DNA of 11,813 nucleotides from an uncultured Eubacteriales bacterium (GCA_900313545.1 OMRS01000124.1:1-11813); one strand, 5' to 3'. Shown: positions 1-7,386, numbered from the stretch's first letter. Notes: generated from the letters alone by a model not told the origin. Program-made: numbers and translations.

Positions 1-55
1 CAGCGCCGATGGTACTTGGCTGGAGACGGCCCGGGAGAGTAGGACGTTGCCGGAT
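1..55 (+). rRNA. rrf: 5S ribosomal RNA, 3' end (partial)
   Basis: The first bases match the 3' half of bacterial 5S rRNA. GCGCCGATGGTACTTGGC is the conserved helix/loop segment, GGGAGAGTAGGACG follows it, and GTTGCCGGAT is the 3' strand of the terminal helix. The 5' half lies outside the window, so this is a partial gene. The 3' end near 55 is estimated from where the terminal helix should close. A terminator follows within 10 bases, as expected at the end of an rRNA operon. Confidence 0.93.
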
Positions 56-63
56 CCCACACA

Positions 64-94
64 AACCCCTGCAGAAATGCAGGGGTTGTTTTTT
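64..94 (+). terminator. Rho-independent terminator of the rRNA operon
   Basis: A perfect 10-bp stem, AACCCCTGCA (64-73) with TGCAGGGGTT (78-87), is closed by a GAAA tetraloop (74-77, GNRA type). It is followed by GTTTTTT. It sits just after the 5S gene and separates the rRNA operon from purA. Confidence 0.95.
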
Positions 95-196
95 CGTCTT
101 CTTTTTGCGAACGCCCGGTTTCGTCTTCGGGTTTCCTGTGAATGGAAGGCGATATCCCGGATGTCCAAACCGTCAGATGTGATTTATTTCATTGCC

Positions 197-225
197 TTGA
201 CACGATAAAGGGGATGGGATAAGAT
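197..225 (+). promoter_or_regulatory. Sigma-A type promoter for purA
   Basis: A perfect -35 TTGACA (197-202) is followed after 17 bp by TAAGAT (220-225), a 4/6 match to TATAAT. The predicted transcription start is near 232, giving a 5' leader of about 50 bases before the purA start. The rest of the 56-284 gap shows no gene or recognised riboswitch. Confidence 0.75.
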
Positions 226-256
226 AACCTTCAGAATTGCATTATTATTGAAGGTT
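226..256. promoter_or_regulatory. Inverted repeat over the purA transcription start (operator candidate)
   Basis: The arms AACCTTCA (226-233) and TGAAGGTT (249-256) are perfect 8-bp inverted repeats, 15 bp apart, and TTTTT follows the right arm. The left arm directly abuts the predicted -10, so it would be mostly untranscribed from that promoter. That makes a DNA operator more likely than an RNA attenuator. If transcription starts further upstream, it would read as a weak terminator or attenuator. It does not obviously match the PurR box of Bacillus. Confidence 0.35.
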
Positions 257-284
257 TTTTTGCCTGGAAGGAAGGAAATAACAG

Positions 285-1559
285 ATGGTTCGCTGTATTG
301 TTGGCTCGAACTGGGGCGATGAGGGAAAGGGAAAAATCACCGATCTTCTAGCTGTGGATGCAGATATTGTTGTCCGTTTTCAGGGTGGTGCCAATGCAGG
401 TCACACGATAATCAACGAATATGGCAGGTTTGCGCTTCACCTGCTTCCCAGCGGGATCTGCAATCCCAGAGTCGTCAATGTGCTGGGCCCCGGAGTTGCC
501 TTTGATATCGAGGCGTTTCTTCATGAACTGGATGAGGTGCTTGCACTTGGCGTGCCGGCGCCCAGAATCATGATTTCAGAGCGTGCTCAGGTGCTGATGC
601 CCTACCATATCCAAATGGACTGTTACGAAGAAGAGCGGCTTGGAAAGAATTCCTTCGGCTCCACCAAATCCGGCATCGCACCTTTCTACGGGGATAAATT
701 TCAGAAGATCGGCATTCAGGTGTGTCAGCTGTATGATCCCCGGATACTGGAGGAAAAGGTCCTGCATGCGCTGGATATCAAGAATGCGCTCTTTACGGGG
801 CTGTATCACAAGGACCCTGTGGATCCTCAGGCGCTGATTGCACATCTGCGGGAACTGGCGGAGAAAATCCGTCCGTATGTGGCGGACACCAACGCGTATC
901 TGCTCCAGGCGGTGAAAGAAGACAGGAATATTCTTCTGGAAGGCCAGCTGGGAACCCTCAGGGATCCGGATCATGGCATCTATCCGATGGTGACATCCTC
1001 TTCCCCTCTGGCAGGCTATGCGCCGGTTGGGGCCGGTATTCCCGTATGGTCCATCAAAGAGATTATTGCAGTTACGAAGGCATATTCCTCCTGCGTCGGT
1101 GCAGGTCCCTTTACCACGGAACTTTTCGGGGACGAAGCCGAGGAACTGCGCCGCAGGGGCGGAGACCATGGCGAGTATGGCGCCAAGACCGGCCGTCCCC
1201 GTCGGGTAGGCTGGTTTGACTGCGTGGCCACCAGGTATGGCTGCGAAATGCAGGGTGCCACCCAGGTGGCGATGACCAATCTGGATGTGCTCAGCTATCT
1301 GGATGAGATTCCGGTGTGCATTCAGTATGAGCATGACGGCAAAAAGATCGACCGGTTCCCTGTGACCCCCGTCCTGGAAAAGTGTACCCCGGTCTATACG
1401 ACACTTCCCGGATGGAAGACGGATATTCGGGAGATTACCAGTTTTGAAGATCTTCCTGAAAATGCAAAAGCATACGTCCGCTTCATCGAAGAGCAGATCA
1501 ATTGCCCCATCAGGATCGTGTCCAACGGACCCCGCCGTGAGAGCACCATGTTTCGCTGA
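285..1559 (+). CDS. purA: Adenylosuccinate synthetase
   Basis: This enzyme joins IMP and aspartate using GTP, the first committed step to AMP, in the cytosol. Its 424 residues match the family length. The N-terminus carries the GTP-binding/catalytic loop WGDEGKGK (residues 10-17, catalytic Asp), then GGANAGHT with the catalytic His. Further on are DPDHGIYPMVTSSSPLAG and the C-terminal signature KTGRPRRVGWFD. Some positions differ from the E. coli/B. subtilis form: GSNWGDEGKGK replaces GxQWGDEGKGK, STKSGIAPFYGDK replaces the usual TTGRGIGPAYEDK-like loop, and EGQLGT replaces EGAQGT. As I recall, the same changes occur in many clostridial PurA proteins, so this looks like a lineage variant and not decay. 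The ATG at 285 has a good site, GGAAGGAAGGA (266-276), 8 bases upstream. It appears to be a single-gene unit with its own promoter. Confidence 0.97.
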   Translation: MVRCIVGSNWGDEGKGKITDLLAVDADIVVRFQGGANAGHTIINEYGRFALHLLPSGICNPRVVNVLGPGVAFDIEAFLHELDEVLALGVPAPRIMISERAQVLMPYHIQMDCYEEERLGKNSFGSTKSGIAPFYGDKFQKIGIQVCQLYDPRILEEKVLHALDIKNALFTGLYHKDPVDPQALIAHLRELAEKIRPYVADTNAYLLQAVKEDRNILLEGQLGTLRDPDHGIYPMVTSSSPLAGYAPVGAGIPVWSIKEIIAVTKAYSSCVGAGPFTTELFGDEAEELRRRGGDHGEYGAKTGRPRRVGWFDCVATRYGCEMQGATQVAMTNLDVLSYLDEIPVCIQYEHDGKKIDRFPVTPVLEKCTPVYTTLPGWKTDIREITSFEDLPENAKAYVRFIEEQINCPIRIVSNGPRRESTMFR

Positions 1560-1576
1560 ACACAATCAGGTATGAC

Positions 1577-1604
1577 TTGACATTACATATTATAATGATA
1601 CAAA
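1577..1604 (+). promoter_or_regulatory. Candidate promoter for the stalked membrane protein
   Basis: TTGACA (1577-1582) is a perfect -35. With a 16-bp spacer the -10 would be TACAAA (1599-1604, 4/6). A perfect TATAAT also occurs at 1591-1596, but only 8 bp after the TTGACA, too close to pair with it, and no good -35 lies 17 bp before it. A promoter in this AT-rich stretch between purA and the next gene is likely, but the exact pairing is uncertain. Confidence 0.5.
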
Positions 1605-1622
1605 ATATGATCTGATGACGGT

Positions 1623-1640
1623 ATGGCAAAACGCCATTTT
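1623..1640 (+). terminator. Weak hairpin with short T run after purA
   Basis: ATGGC (1623-1627) pairs with GCCAT (1633-1637) over an AAAAC loop and is followed by TTTT. The stem is only 5 bp. It lies downstream of the candidate promoter, so it could be a leaky purA terminator or a leader hairpin of the next gene. Confidence 0.25.
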
Positions 1641-1646
1641 CCGCAG

Positions 1647-1681
1647 AAGGGAGGAGGGGCTTTTGTAAGCCCTGAAAAGGT
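1647..1681 (+). promoter_or_regulatory. Ribosome binding site separated from its start by a hairpin
   Basis: The strong site AAGGGAGGAGG (1647-1657) lies about 27 bases before the ATG at 1682, too far for normal initiation. A 6-bp hairpin, GGGCTT (1657-1662) with AAGCCC (1667-1672) and loop TTGT, fills most of the gap. When folded it would bring the site to an effective 11 or so bases from the ATG. An in-frame TGA at 1673-1675 rules out any upstream start. The only closer site, AAGG (1677-1680), is 1 base from the ATG. Confidence 0.45.
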
Positions 1682-3775
1682 ATGACGAGAAAACGGATGG
1701 GCGGCATATGGGCTGTGGTATGGCTGCTGCTGATGCTGCTGCTGTGCGTCCCGGGAAGTATGGCAGAGGGGGCAGACCCCATCCGTGTATCTTCCCTGAG
1801 TGAACCGCAGTCGATCATTGCCGAACAGGATGTTTCGATCACCATCAAGATCTACAACAGCTCTCAGCAGGATATCAGACAGGAGATCACGCTGTTTGAC
1901 CCTGCGGGAAATCCCGTTGAAAAGTATAACGGACTGGCTGCGGATCAGAGCGTGACCTATACGGGCAACTGGCACGTCACCAATGATGAGATTACCAAAG
2001 GAAAGATCACCTTCTTTATCCGCTATCGTATCAGTGACGATCCCAATACCGAGGCAAGCCTCAAATCCATTCCGGTGCTGATACAGAAGGAGGATGCTGC
2101 ACCTCAGCTGACGGCCAACTATGTGATCTCTCCTGCGACTGCCAGGGCAGGACAGCAGATGATCATCAGCTACACGCTGGCCAACACCGGAAATATCGAA
2201 CTGAGGAACATCCAGATAGAGAATACAGGAATTTCCGCAACCCAGCTGGTACAGGACGTCCTGGCGGTGGGCGAGCGTGTGACGCTTGAGGATACCATCG
2301 TGATGGGGACTGCCGAACTGATCAGCGAGCCTTCCATCACCTATCAGGCGCTGGGCGCCGACAGGGTGATGTCTGTGGGGGACCTGGCAAGACGGACCCT
2401 GATTCCTGCGAAGGATGGCCTGGAGATTGGCATCAAGGCGGACCGTACGGACAACATCTATCCAAGTGAGACCGTCACCGTGACCACAACAATGAAAAAC
2501 ACGGGAGATGTCTCTTACAACAACCTGGCGGTGGCACTTTCAGACGGAACGAATGTGGATACGGGTGTTGAACTTGCGCCTGGGGCTTCCTATGAAAAGA
2601 CCATCGACTGGGTCCCGGGCAATTCTTCGGCGATCTCCGTCATTGTCAATGGCATGGATTCCAATGGTGATCCGGTGACGGTGAGCTCTCCCGAGCTGGG
2701 ATTCAATATCCAGGATATGTCTACGGCACTTTTACTGAATGTCCGCGCAGCTGCGGAGACCAGCGTGATCCATTCTGAACCGGCTGTGGTCCGCTGCGCA
2801 GTGGAAGTGGCCAATACCGGTGATACGGATGCCACAAACCTGTCTGTCCAGGAAGCGGGGACCACGGTGGCCACCATCCGTTCTCTGCCCAGCAGGGAAA
2901 CAAGGACCGTCGTCTTTGATATTGAAACCAGTATTGCGGGACAGATTCAGTTTACGGTGGTTGGCAAGGATGCACAGGGAAATGAACGCAGATATACTTC
3001 CAACATTCTTCAGCTGACCTATGTGGCGCCGACTCCGGTACCTACCTTTACCCCTGCACCTACTGCGGTCCCGCCCACCCCGTCTCCCGTGCCTACGCCC
3101 ACTCCGGTGCCTTCGCTGTGGGAACGGCTGACTACAAATGTCAGTCCGGTGGTGTTCTACTCTATTGTGGGCGTCATCGTTGCGCTGATCATTCTGGCTG
3201 TGGTGCTGGTGATTATTTCCAGACGCAGGGCTGCCTGGCAGGCCAAGAGAGAGGTGGACAGTTTTGAACTGACTCCTGACATGCGGGATTCCACAGGCAG
3301 AAGAAAGACGAAGAAACCGGGAAAGAAGTCCCGTGAGCCTGTCGTCAAGGGACAGGAACTGGGAGAGAATGAAACCTTGCCCAAGACAAGGAAGAAAAAC
3401 AGTGCCCGGCAGCAGAATCCGAATGCGGAACGCAAAAAGCCGGTTGAAGGAAGCAACCTGTCAAATGAATCGGCGGAGGAACCGCCCAAAAGGAGAACGA
3501 CGAGGGCAGAAAGACCCGTTCCCGAAGGAAAGACGCTGAAAGTTGAACCTCTGGACAGCCGTCCGGAGTATCCTGAAAAGAAGGTTCCGGACAATTCCCA
3601 GACAAAGGTCTTTAGTCGGGCCACAACTGAAAAGATGGAAGAAATGGAGAAGACCAAGCGGATGCAGATCCCTATGAAGGGCAAGGAAACGGCTCCAGAG
3701 AACAATTCCAGGACAGAGAACGAGGGCGTCTTCGATGACATCGATATTGGTTCGGACGATGACCTGTTCGTGTAA
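1682..3775 (+). CDS. Stalked type I membrane protein with four Ig-like (CARDB/DUF11-like) repeats
   Basis: No gene name is recognised. The 697 residues show a clear order. Residues 1-28 are a signal peptide (TRKR, hydrophobic core, cleavage SMA|EG). Residues about 30-447 hold four beta-rich repeats, each marked by an Asn motif: YNSS at 58-61, then NTG at 168-170, 273-275 and 378-380, a spacing of 105-109. NTG inside such repeats is typical of CARDB/DUF11-like adhesion or scaffold domains. Residues 448-478 are a Pro/Thr-rich stalk (for example PTPSPVPTPTPVP). Residues 490-512 form one membrane span followed by RRR. Residues 514-697 form a Lys/Arg/Glu-rich, probably disordered cytoplasmic tail ending in the acidic DDIDIGSDDDLFV. 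The likely topology is repeats outside and tail inside. The ATG at 1682 is preferred because starting at Met6 would remove the positive n-region. The role is unknown; a wall-associated scaffold or sensor of the cell surface is a guess. Confidence 0.85.
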   Translation: MTRKRMGGIWAVVWLLLMLLLCVPGSMAEGADPIRVSSLSEPQSIIAEQDVSITIKIYNSSQQDIRQEITLFDPAGNPVEKYNGLAADQSVTYTGNWHVTNDEITKGKITFFIRYRISDDPNTEASLKSIPVLIQKEDAAPQLTANYVISPATARAGQQMIISYTLANTGNIELRNIQIENTGISATQLVQDVLAVGERVTLEDTIVMGTAELISEPSITYQALGADRVMSVGDLARRTLIPAKDGLEIGIKADRTDNIYPSETVTVTTTMKNTGDVSYNNLAVALSDGTNVDTGVELAPGASYEKTIDWVPGNSSAISVIVNGMDSNGDPVTVSSPELGFNIQDMSTALLLNVRAAAETSVIHSEPAVVRCAVEVANTGDTDATNLSVQEAGTTVATIRSLPSRETRTVVFDIETSIAGQIQFTVVGKDAQGNERRYTSNILQLTYVAPTPVPTFTPAPTAVPPTPSPVPTPTPVPSLWERLTTNVSPVVFYSIVGVIVALIILAVVLVIISRRRAAWQAKREVDSFELTPDMRDSTGRRKTKKPGKKSREPVVKGQELGENETLPKTRKKNSARQQNPNAERKKPVEGSNLSNESAEEPPKRRTTRAERPVPEGKTLKVEPLDSRPEYPEKKVPDNSQTKVFSRATTEKMEEMEKTKRMQIPMKGKETAPENNSRTENEGVFDDIDIGSDDDLFV

Positions 3776-3785
3776 ATGAAAGACA

Positions 3786-3816
3786 GGAGCTGTCGGTTAA
3801 CGGCAGCTCCTTTTTT
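3786..3816 (+). terminator. Rho-independent terminator
   Basis: A 10-bp stem, GGAGCTGTCG (3786-3795) with CGGCAGCTCC (3801-3810, one T-G pair), has the loop GTTAA and is followed by TTTTTT (3811-3816). It begins 11 bases after the stop of the membrane-protein gene. It lies upstream of the chosen DUF2461 start, which argues against the in-frame ATG at 3776. Confidence 0.93.
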
Positions 3817-3829
3817 ACGGGGAGGAGAA

Positions 3830-4615
3830 ATGAATTACGGTCGATTTACAGGGTTTTCGGAGAAGGCACTGGATTTCCTGAGAGGAATCCAGGTGAACAA
3901 TTATGAACAGTACTATCAGGATCACAAGGAGGAATACGAGACCCTGATCCGGCTTCCCATGTATGCGCTGTGTACAGAACTGGCTCCGGTGATCCGTACC
4001 ATTGATGACAAACTGGATACCCGCCCTGTGAGCGCTGTGGCCCGTCTGCGCAGGGATACGCGTTTTACCAAGGATAAATCTCCTTTCCGGGATCATACCT
4101 GGATGGGATGGCGATATCCGGGAGAACGCCGGAGTGAAGGGTTTCACATTTATTGGGGGTTTGGCACAGACTGGATTGAGATCGGCTGCGGAAGCTATAC
4201 CACGGATAAAAAGAGGATGGATGCGCTGAGGGAGGTTATCCTGAATACCGGCAGTGAGGTGGAGAAGGTATTCTCGGAGCCTGCATTGAACCGGGATTTC
4301 CGGATATCGGGGGAGCTTTATAAAAAAATGAAGGTTCCTGAAACGGTTCCGGAATCCCTTCGCCTTTTGTACCGCATGAAGTACTTTGGTTTTTCCAGCG
4401 TCGATGCGCACAAGCAGTGGGAGGCGTTTACCAGCAGCAAGCTGATCAGCGTCATCTCCGGGGGATTGCTGACACTGGCACCGGTCATTCAGTTGATGAA
4501 CCGGATCATGGCGGACACGGTGCTGCGTGAGGAAGATGAAAAGGAAGCCGTGGAACAATGGCAGTCGGGAATTCTGAAGGGAACGGTACGTCAGCCGGAT
4601 GAATTTGAATTCTGA
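3830..4615 (+). CDS. DUF2461 (TIGR02453) family protein
   Basis: The 261-residue soluble protein matches the DUF2461 family, whose biochemical role is not established. Family marks are FTGFSEKALDFLRGIQVNN near the N-terminus, the RLRRDTRFTKDKSPFRDH segment, a YWGF strand, and a C-terminal half with KMKVPETVP followed by YFGFSSV. Family members usually run about 210-230 residues, so this one is slightly long. The start is ATG 3830. It has GGGGAGGAG (3819-3827) just upstream, and the terminator hairpin separates it from the frame-compatible ATG at 3776, which directly abuts the previous stop. It has no signal peptide or membrane span. It is followed after 19 bases by uppP, with which it probably shares a transcript. 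I see no clear promoter between the terminator and this start, so initiation may lie within the previous gene. Confidence 0.85.
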   Translation: MNYGRFTGFSEKALDFLRGIQVNNYEQYYQDHKEEYETLIRLPMYALCTELAPVIRTIDDKLDTRPVSAVARLRRDTRFTKDKSPFRDHTWMGWRYPGERRSEGFHIYWGFGTDWIEIGCGSYTTDKKRMDALREVILNTGSEVEKVFSEPALNRDFRISGELYKKMKVPETVPESLRLLYRMKYFGFSSVDAHKQWEAFTSSKLISVISGGLLTLAPVIQLMNRIMADTVLREEDEKEAVEQWQSGILKGTVRQPDEFEF

Positions 4616-4634
4616 GTGACTGGAGAAGAGGAAA

Positions 4635-5471
4635 ATGCTGATCGAAACATTAAAGGCGATCCTGTTTGGGATAATTGAAGGAATCACGGAATGGCTGCCC
4701 ATCAGTTCTACAGGTCACCTGATCCTGCTTGATGAATTCCTCAAGCTGAATATGTCCACGCAATTCATGAGCATGTTTGAAGTGGTCATCCAGTTTGGCG
4801 CCATTTTGGCAGTCCTGGTTCTGTATTTTCCAAGACTGTGGCCTTTTCGTTCTCCCCTCAGCCAGCGAGGATGGATCAAGACAAGAACCATGCGCATGTG
4901 GATGGTCATTCTTGTCGCCGTCCTGCCCAGCGCCCTGATCGGCCTTCCTCTGGACAACTTGCTTGAGGCGACGCTCCAAACGCCGCTCATTGTGGCGGCC
5001 ATGCTGATCGTCTATGGTGTGCTGTTCATTGTGGCGGAGCGTCACGTCATCCGTGGAAAGCGCCCCGTGATAAACCGCGTATCGGAGATCGATCTGCGTA
5101 CGGCGTTGTACTTCGGCCTGTTCCAGATCCTGGCCCTGATTCCCGGTACCAGCCGTTCAGGTGCCACAATTCTGGGAGGAATTCTGCTGGGATGTTCCAG
5201 GGCCTGCGCTGCGGAGTTCAGCTTTTTCATGGCGGTTCCCACGATGTTTGGCGCCAGCCTGCTCAGAATGATGAAATACGGCTTCAGAATGACCGGACAG
5301 GAGATGCTGATCCTTCTGTCCGGATGTGTGACCGCCTTTGTGGTCTCCGTGATGGTCATCCGCACGCTGATGGCCTATGTCAAGAGGCAGAATTTTGAAA
5401 TCTTCGGCTGGTACAGGATTGCACTGGGAATTCTGGTGGTGGTCTACACCCTGGCAAAGGGACTGGGGTAA
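4635..5471 (+). CDS. uppP: Undecaprenyl-diphosphate phosphatase (BacA/UppP)
   Basis: This integral membrane enzyme removes phosphate from undecaprenyl diphosphate to regenerate the lipid carrier for peptidoglycan and other wall polymers. Extra copies confer bacitracin resistance. The 278 residues fit the family. The catalytic motif EGITEWLPISSTGH (residues 15-28, with both Glu, the Ser pair and His) and the second motif PGTSRSGATILGG (from residue 170, Arg174) are intact. Several hydrophobic spans follow, including ALIGLPLDNLLEATL and a C-terminal helix ending at LAKGLG. The ATG at 4635 is preceded by GGAGAAGAGG. It lies 19 bases after the DUF2461 gene, so the two are probably co-transcribed. 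No canonical terminator follows the stop. Confidence 0.97.
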   Translation: MLIETLKAILFGIIEGITEWLPISSTGHLILLDEFLKLNMSTQFMSMFEVVIQFGAILAVLVLYFPRLWPFRSPLSQRGWIKTRTMRMWMVILVAVLPSALIGLPLDNLLEATLQTPLIVAAMLIVYGVLFIVAERHVIRGKRPVINRVSEIDLRTALYFGLFQILALIPGTSRSGATILGGILLGCSRACAAEFSFFMAVPTMFGASLLRMMKYGFRMTGQEMLILLSGCVTAFVVSVMVIRTLMAYVKRQNFEIFGWYRIALGILVVVYTLAKGLG

Positions 5472-5636
5472 CCGCAGGTGCAGTTCCTGCATCAGGGCTT
5501 TGCCCAAAGGGCAGGACCGTGACGGAGCTGAGTGTGATCCGAAAAAGAGAATGGGAAAACGGGTACTGGCGCTGATGTCACCGGATGCTGCGATGAATTT
5601 GACGGGGACAGTTCAGAAGAGGGAAAGGAAAAATAC
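5472..5636 (+). other. Intergenic segment with GC hairpins, no gene seen
   Basis: Three inverted repeats stand out in this segment. GCAGG (5474-5478) pairs with CCTGC (5486-5490). GGGC (5495-5498) pairs with GCCC (5502-5505) over TTT, in competition with a GCCC/GGGC pairing across AAA. CCGTGAC (about 5517-5523) pairs with GTCACCGG (about 5577-5584) at long range, with one bulge. No T run follows them, so they are not a standard terminator. I recognise no riboswitch, SRP RNA or RNase P core. The open frame crossing the segment has no site or family resemblance. Confidence 0.35.
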
Positions 5637-5665
5637 TTGACAGACAAGGAGAACCCCGATATAAT
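5637..5665 (+). promoter_or_regulatory. Perfect sigma-A consensus promoter of the ylxM-ffh operon
   Basis: TTGACA (5637-5642), a 17-bp spacer and TATAAT (5660-5665) match the consensus at every position. The A-rich GGAAAGGAAAAATAC just upstream could act as an UP element. Transcription should start near 5672, about 36 bases before ylxM. This points to strong, unregulated expression, as expected for SRP and ribosomal protein genes. Confidence 0.93.
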
Positions 5666-5707
5666 CGCTCCTGCTGTCAAGGAACTGTACTTTACGGGGG
5701 AACTGAT

Positions 5708-6049
5708 TTGAGAGAACAAGTCGAGACCGGCATACTGTTTCTGTTTTATCGGCCCTTATTGACGGAGCGGCAGCAGAGGATACTGGCGATGTGGTGCGAG
5801 GAAGATCTGTCGCTTTCCGAGATCGCTGAACGGATGCAGATCTCCAGACAGGGCGTTTCCGACTGTCTGCATACGGCACAGAACAGGCTTGCGGATTACG
5901 AAGGAAAGCTGCGGCTTTCCGAAAAATACAGGAAAATCACAGGACTGATCGGTGAAGGTCTTGATATACTGCAGGAACCAATGACTTCAAGGGAAATCAG
6001 GGTCAAGGAGATACTCGAAGAGATACTGGCTGAAGAGGAGAAAGATTAA
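5708..6049 (+). CDS. ylxM: YlxM/p13-family putative DNA-binding protein
   Basis: The protein has 113 residues, close to the ~110 usual for the UPF0122 (YlxM) family. It accompanies ffh across Bacillota and has been linked to SRP function; in some streptococci it modulates Ffh activity. The helix-turn-helix LSLSEIAERMQISRQGVSD spans about residues 34-52 and resembles sigma-70 region 4. It is preceded by the family segment FLFYRPLLTERQQRIL. The start is TTG at 5708. No ATG occurs before Met28, which lies just ahead of the helix-turn-helix, and the family N-terminus aligns only with the TTG start. The binding site is a modest GGGGGAA (5696-5702). The stop overlaps the ffh start by one base (TAATG), so translation is coupled. 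Confidence 0.93.
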   Translation: MREQVETGILFLFYRPLLTERQQRILAMWCEEDLSLSEIAERMQISRQGVSDCLHTAQNRLADYEGKLRLSEKYRKITGLIGEGLDILQEPMTSREIRVKEILEEILAEEEKD

Positions 6050-7383
6050 TGGCCTTTGAGGGACTTACGCAGCGGCTTCAGAATGCTCTCGGCAAGCTGA
6101 GGGGAAAAGGAACGCTGTCTGAAGAAGACGTCAAGCTGGTCATGCGGGAAGTGCGGATGGCACTTCTGGAGGCTGATGTCAACTACAAGGTGGTCAAGGA
6201 TTTCATCAAGAAGACCACGGAGCGGTGTGTGGGTCAGAACGCGCTGCAGGGAGTCAATGTTTCAGATCAGGTTTTAAAGATTGTTTATGAGGAACTGACT
6301 CAGCTGATGGGCGGTACCAACGCCAGGCTGATTTACAGTTCTTCTCCCATCTCGGTATTCATGCTGTGTGGTCTGCAGGGTGCCGGTAAAACGACCATGG
6401 CCGCCAAACTGGCCAACTATTTGAAGAAGGACGGCAAACGCCCCCTGCTCGTGGGCTGTGATATCTACCGTCCGGCGGCCATCAAGCAGCTGCAGGTGGT
6501 GGCGGGACAGGTTGCGGTGCCCGTTTTTGAGAAGGGGACCCAGAACCCTGTGATCACCGCGCAGGAAGCGGTTGAATATGCCAGAAGTCATCAGCATGAT
6601 GTCGTGATCCTGGATACTGCAGGACGCCTGCATGTGGATGAAGCGCTGATGACAGAGCTGGCCCAGATCTGCCAGAAGGTTCATCCCTCGGAAATCCTTC
6701 TGACCATCGACGCCATGACCGGTCAGGATGCGGTGAATGTTGCCGAAGCCTTCAACCAGAAGCTGGAAATCACCGGCGTGATCCTGACCAAGCTGGATGG
6801 CGATACCCGCGGCGGCGCGGCCCTGAGCGTCAAGGCCGTCACAGGAAAGCCCATCAAATTTGCAGGTACCGGCGAGAAGCTGGGGGACATCGAGCTGTTC
6901 CATCCGGAACGAATGGCTTCCCGGATTCTGGGCATGGGCGATATCGCCACGCTGGCCGAACGGGTCGCGGTGATCGCCGAACCGGAAAAAGACAAGGACA
7001 TGCTGCGCAGGCTTCAGACTTCAGACTTCGGTCTGGATGATTTTCTGGAGCAGATGCAGCGCGTCAAGAAAATGGGGCCGCTCTCCGGAATTCTCAAAAT
7101 GCTGCCGGGCATGAGCGCAATGCAGGGAATTGACGATCTGGAGATTCCGGAAGATGCTCTCAACAAACCGGAAGCCATCATCCGTTCCATGACGCCCAGT
7201 GAAAGACGCTATCCGGAAATTCTCAACGCCAGCCGCAGGAGAAGAATCGCCGCCGGCAGTGGAACGACGGTACAGGATGTCAATCAGCTGATCAAGCAGT
7301 TTGAGGCTTCCAAGAAGCAGATCAAAACGCTGCTCAACCAGGCCAGGGGAAGAAAGAAATTCGGGTTCCCCGGAAGAAGATAA
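6049..7383 (+). CDS. ffh: Signal recognition particle protein Ffh (SRP54)
   Basis: This GTPase binds signal sequences of nascent membrane and secreted proteins together with the 4.5S/6S SRP RNA, and delivers ribosomes to FtsY at the membrane. Its 444 residues fit the family. An N-terminal helical bundle occupies about 1-90. The GTPase domain carries GLQGAGKTT (108-116), DTAGRL (189-194) and TKLDG (247-251) followed by DTRGGAAL. The methionine-rich M domain begins near 296 and includes [14 protein letters not shown] and the RNA-binding [11 protein letters not shown] segment. All key residues are intact. It is coupled to ylxM by a one-base overlap. No SRP RNA gene is visible in this window. The downstream secreted-protein genes are natural clients, but that is only a contextual remark. 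Confidence 0.99.
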   Translation: MAFEGLTQRLQNALGKLRGKGTLSEEDVKLVMREVRMALLEADVNYKVVKDFIKKTTERCVGQNALQGVNVSDQVLKIVYEELTQLMGGTNARLIYSSSPISVFMLCGLQGAGKTTMAAKLANYLKKDGKRPLLVGCDIYRPAAIKQLQVVAGQVAVPVFEKGTQNPVITAQEAVEYARSHQHDVVILDTAGRLHVDEALMTELAQICQKVHPSEILLTIDAMTGQDAVNVAEAFNQKLEITGVILTKLDGDTRGGAALSVKAVTGKPIKFAGTGEKLGDIELFHPERMASRILGMGDIATLAERVAVIAEPEKDKDMLRRLQTSDFGLDDFLEQMQRVKKMGPLSGILKMLPGMSAMQGIDDLEIPEDALNKPEAIIRSMTPSERRYPEILNASRRRRIAAGSGTTVQDVNQLIKQFEASKKQIKTLLNQARGRKKFGFPGRR

Positions 7384-7386
7384 CCA

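Noticed and set aside
576..1565. Long - strand open frame of 329 codons opposite purA
   Set aside because: It lies wholly antisense to an intact purA, has His/Arg-rich composition typical of a reverse-frame shadow, and has no ribosome binding site or family motif.
3023..3118. Pro/Thr codon repeats of the stalk as a genomic repeat element
   Set aside because: The repetition is explained by the low-complexity Pro/Thr stalk of the protein and stays in frame.
3776..3829. Upstream ATG at 3776 as the DUF2461 start
   Set aside because: It would translate through the terminator hairpin and has no binding site. ATG 3830 has GGGGAGGAG and begins at the family N-terminus.
5495..5515. GGGC-TTT-GCCC hairpin as a uppP terminator
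   Set aside because: The stem is only 4 bp and no T run follows it.
5472..5600. SRP RNA (ffs), a TPP-type riboswitch or RNase P RNA near ffh
   Set aside because: The SRP apical motif with GGAAG/AGCA loops is not present, and neither the TPP core nor the RNase P conserved segments can be traced.
5377..5640. + strand open frame of 87 codons overlapping the end of uppP
   Set aside because: It overlaps uppP in another frame, has no binding site, and its translation has no recognisable pattern.
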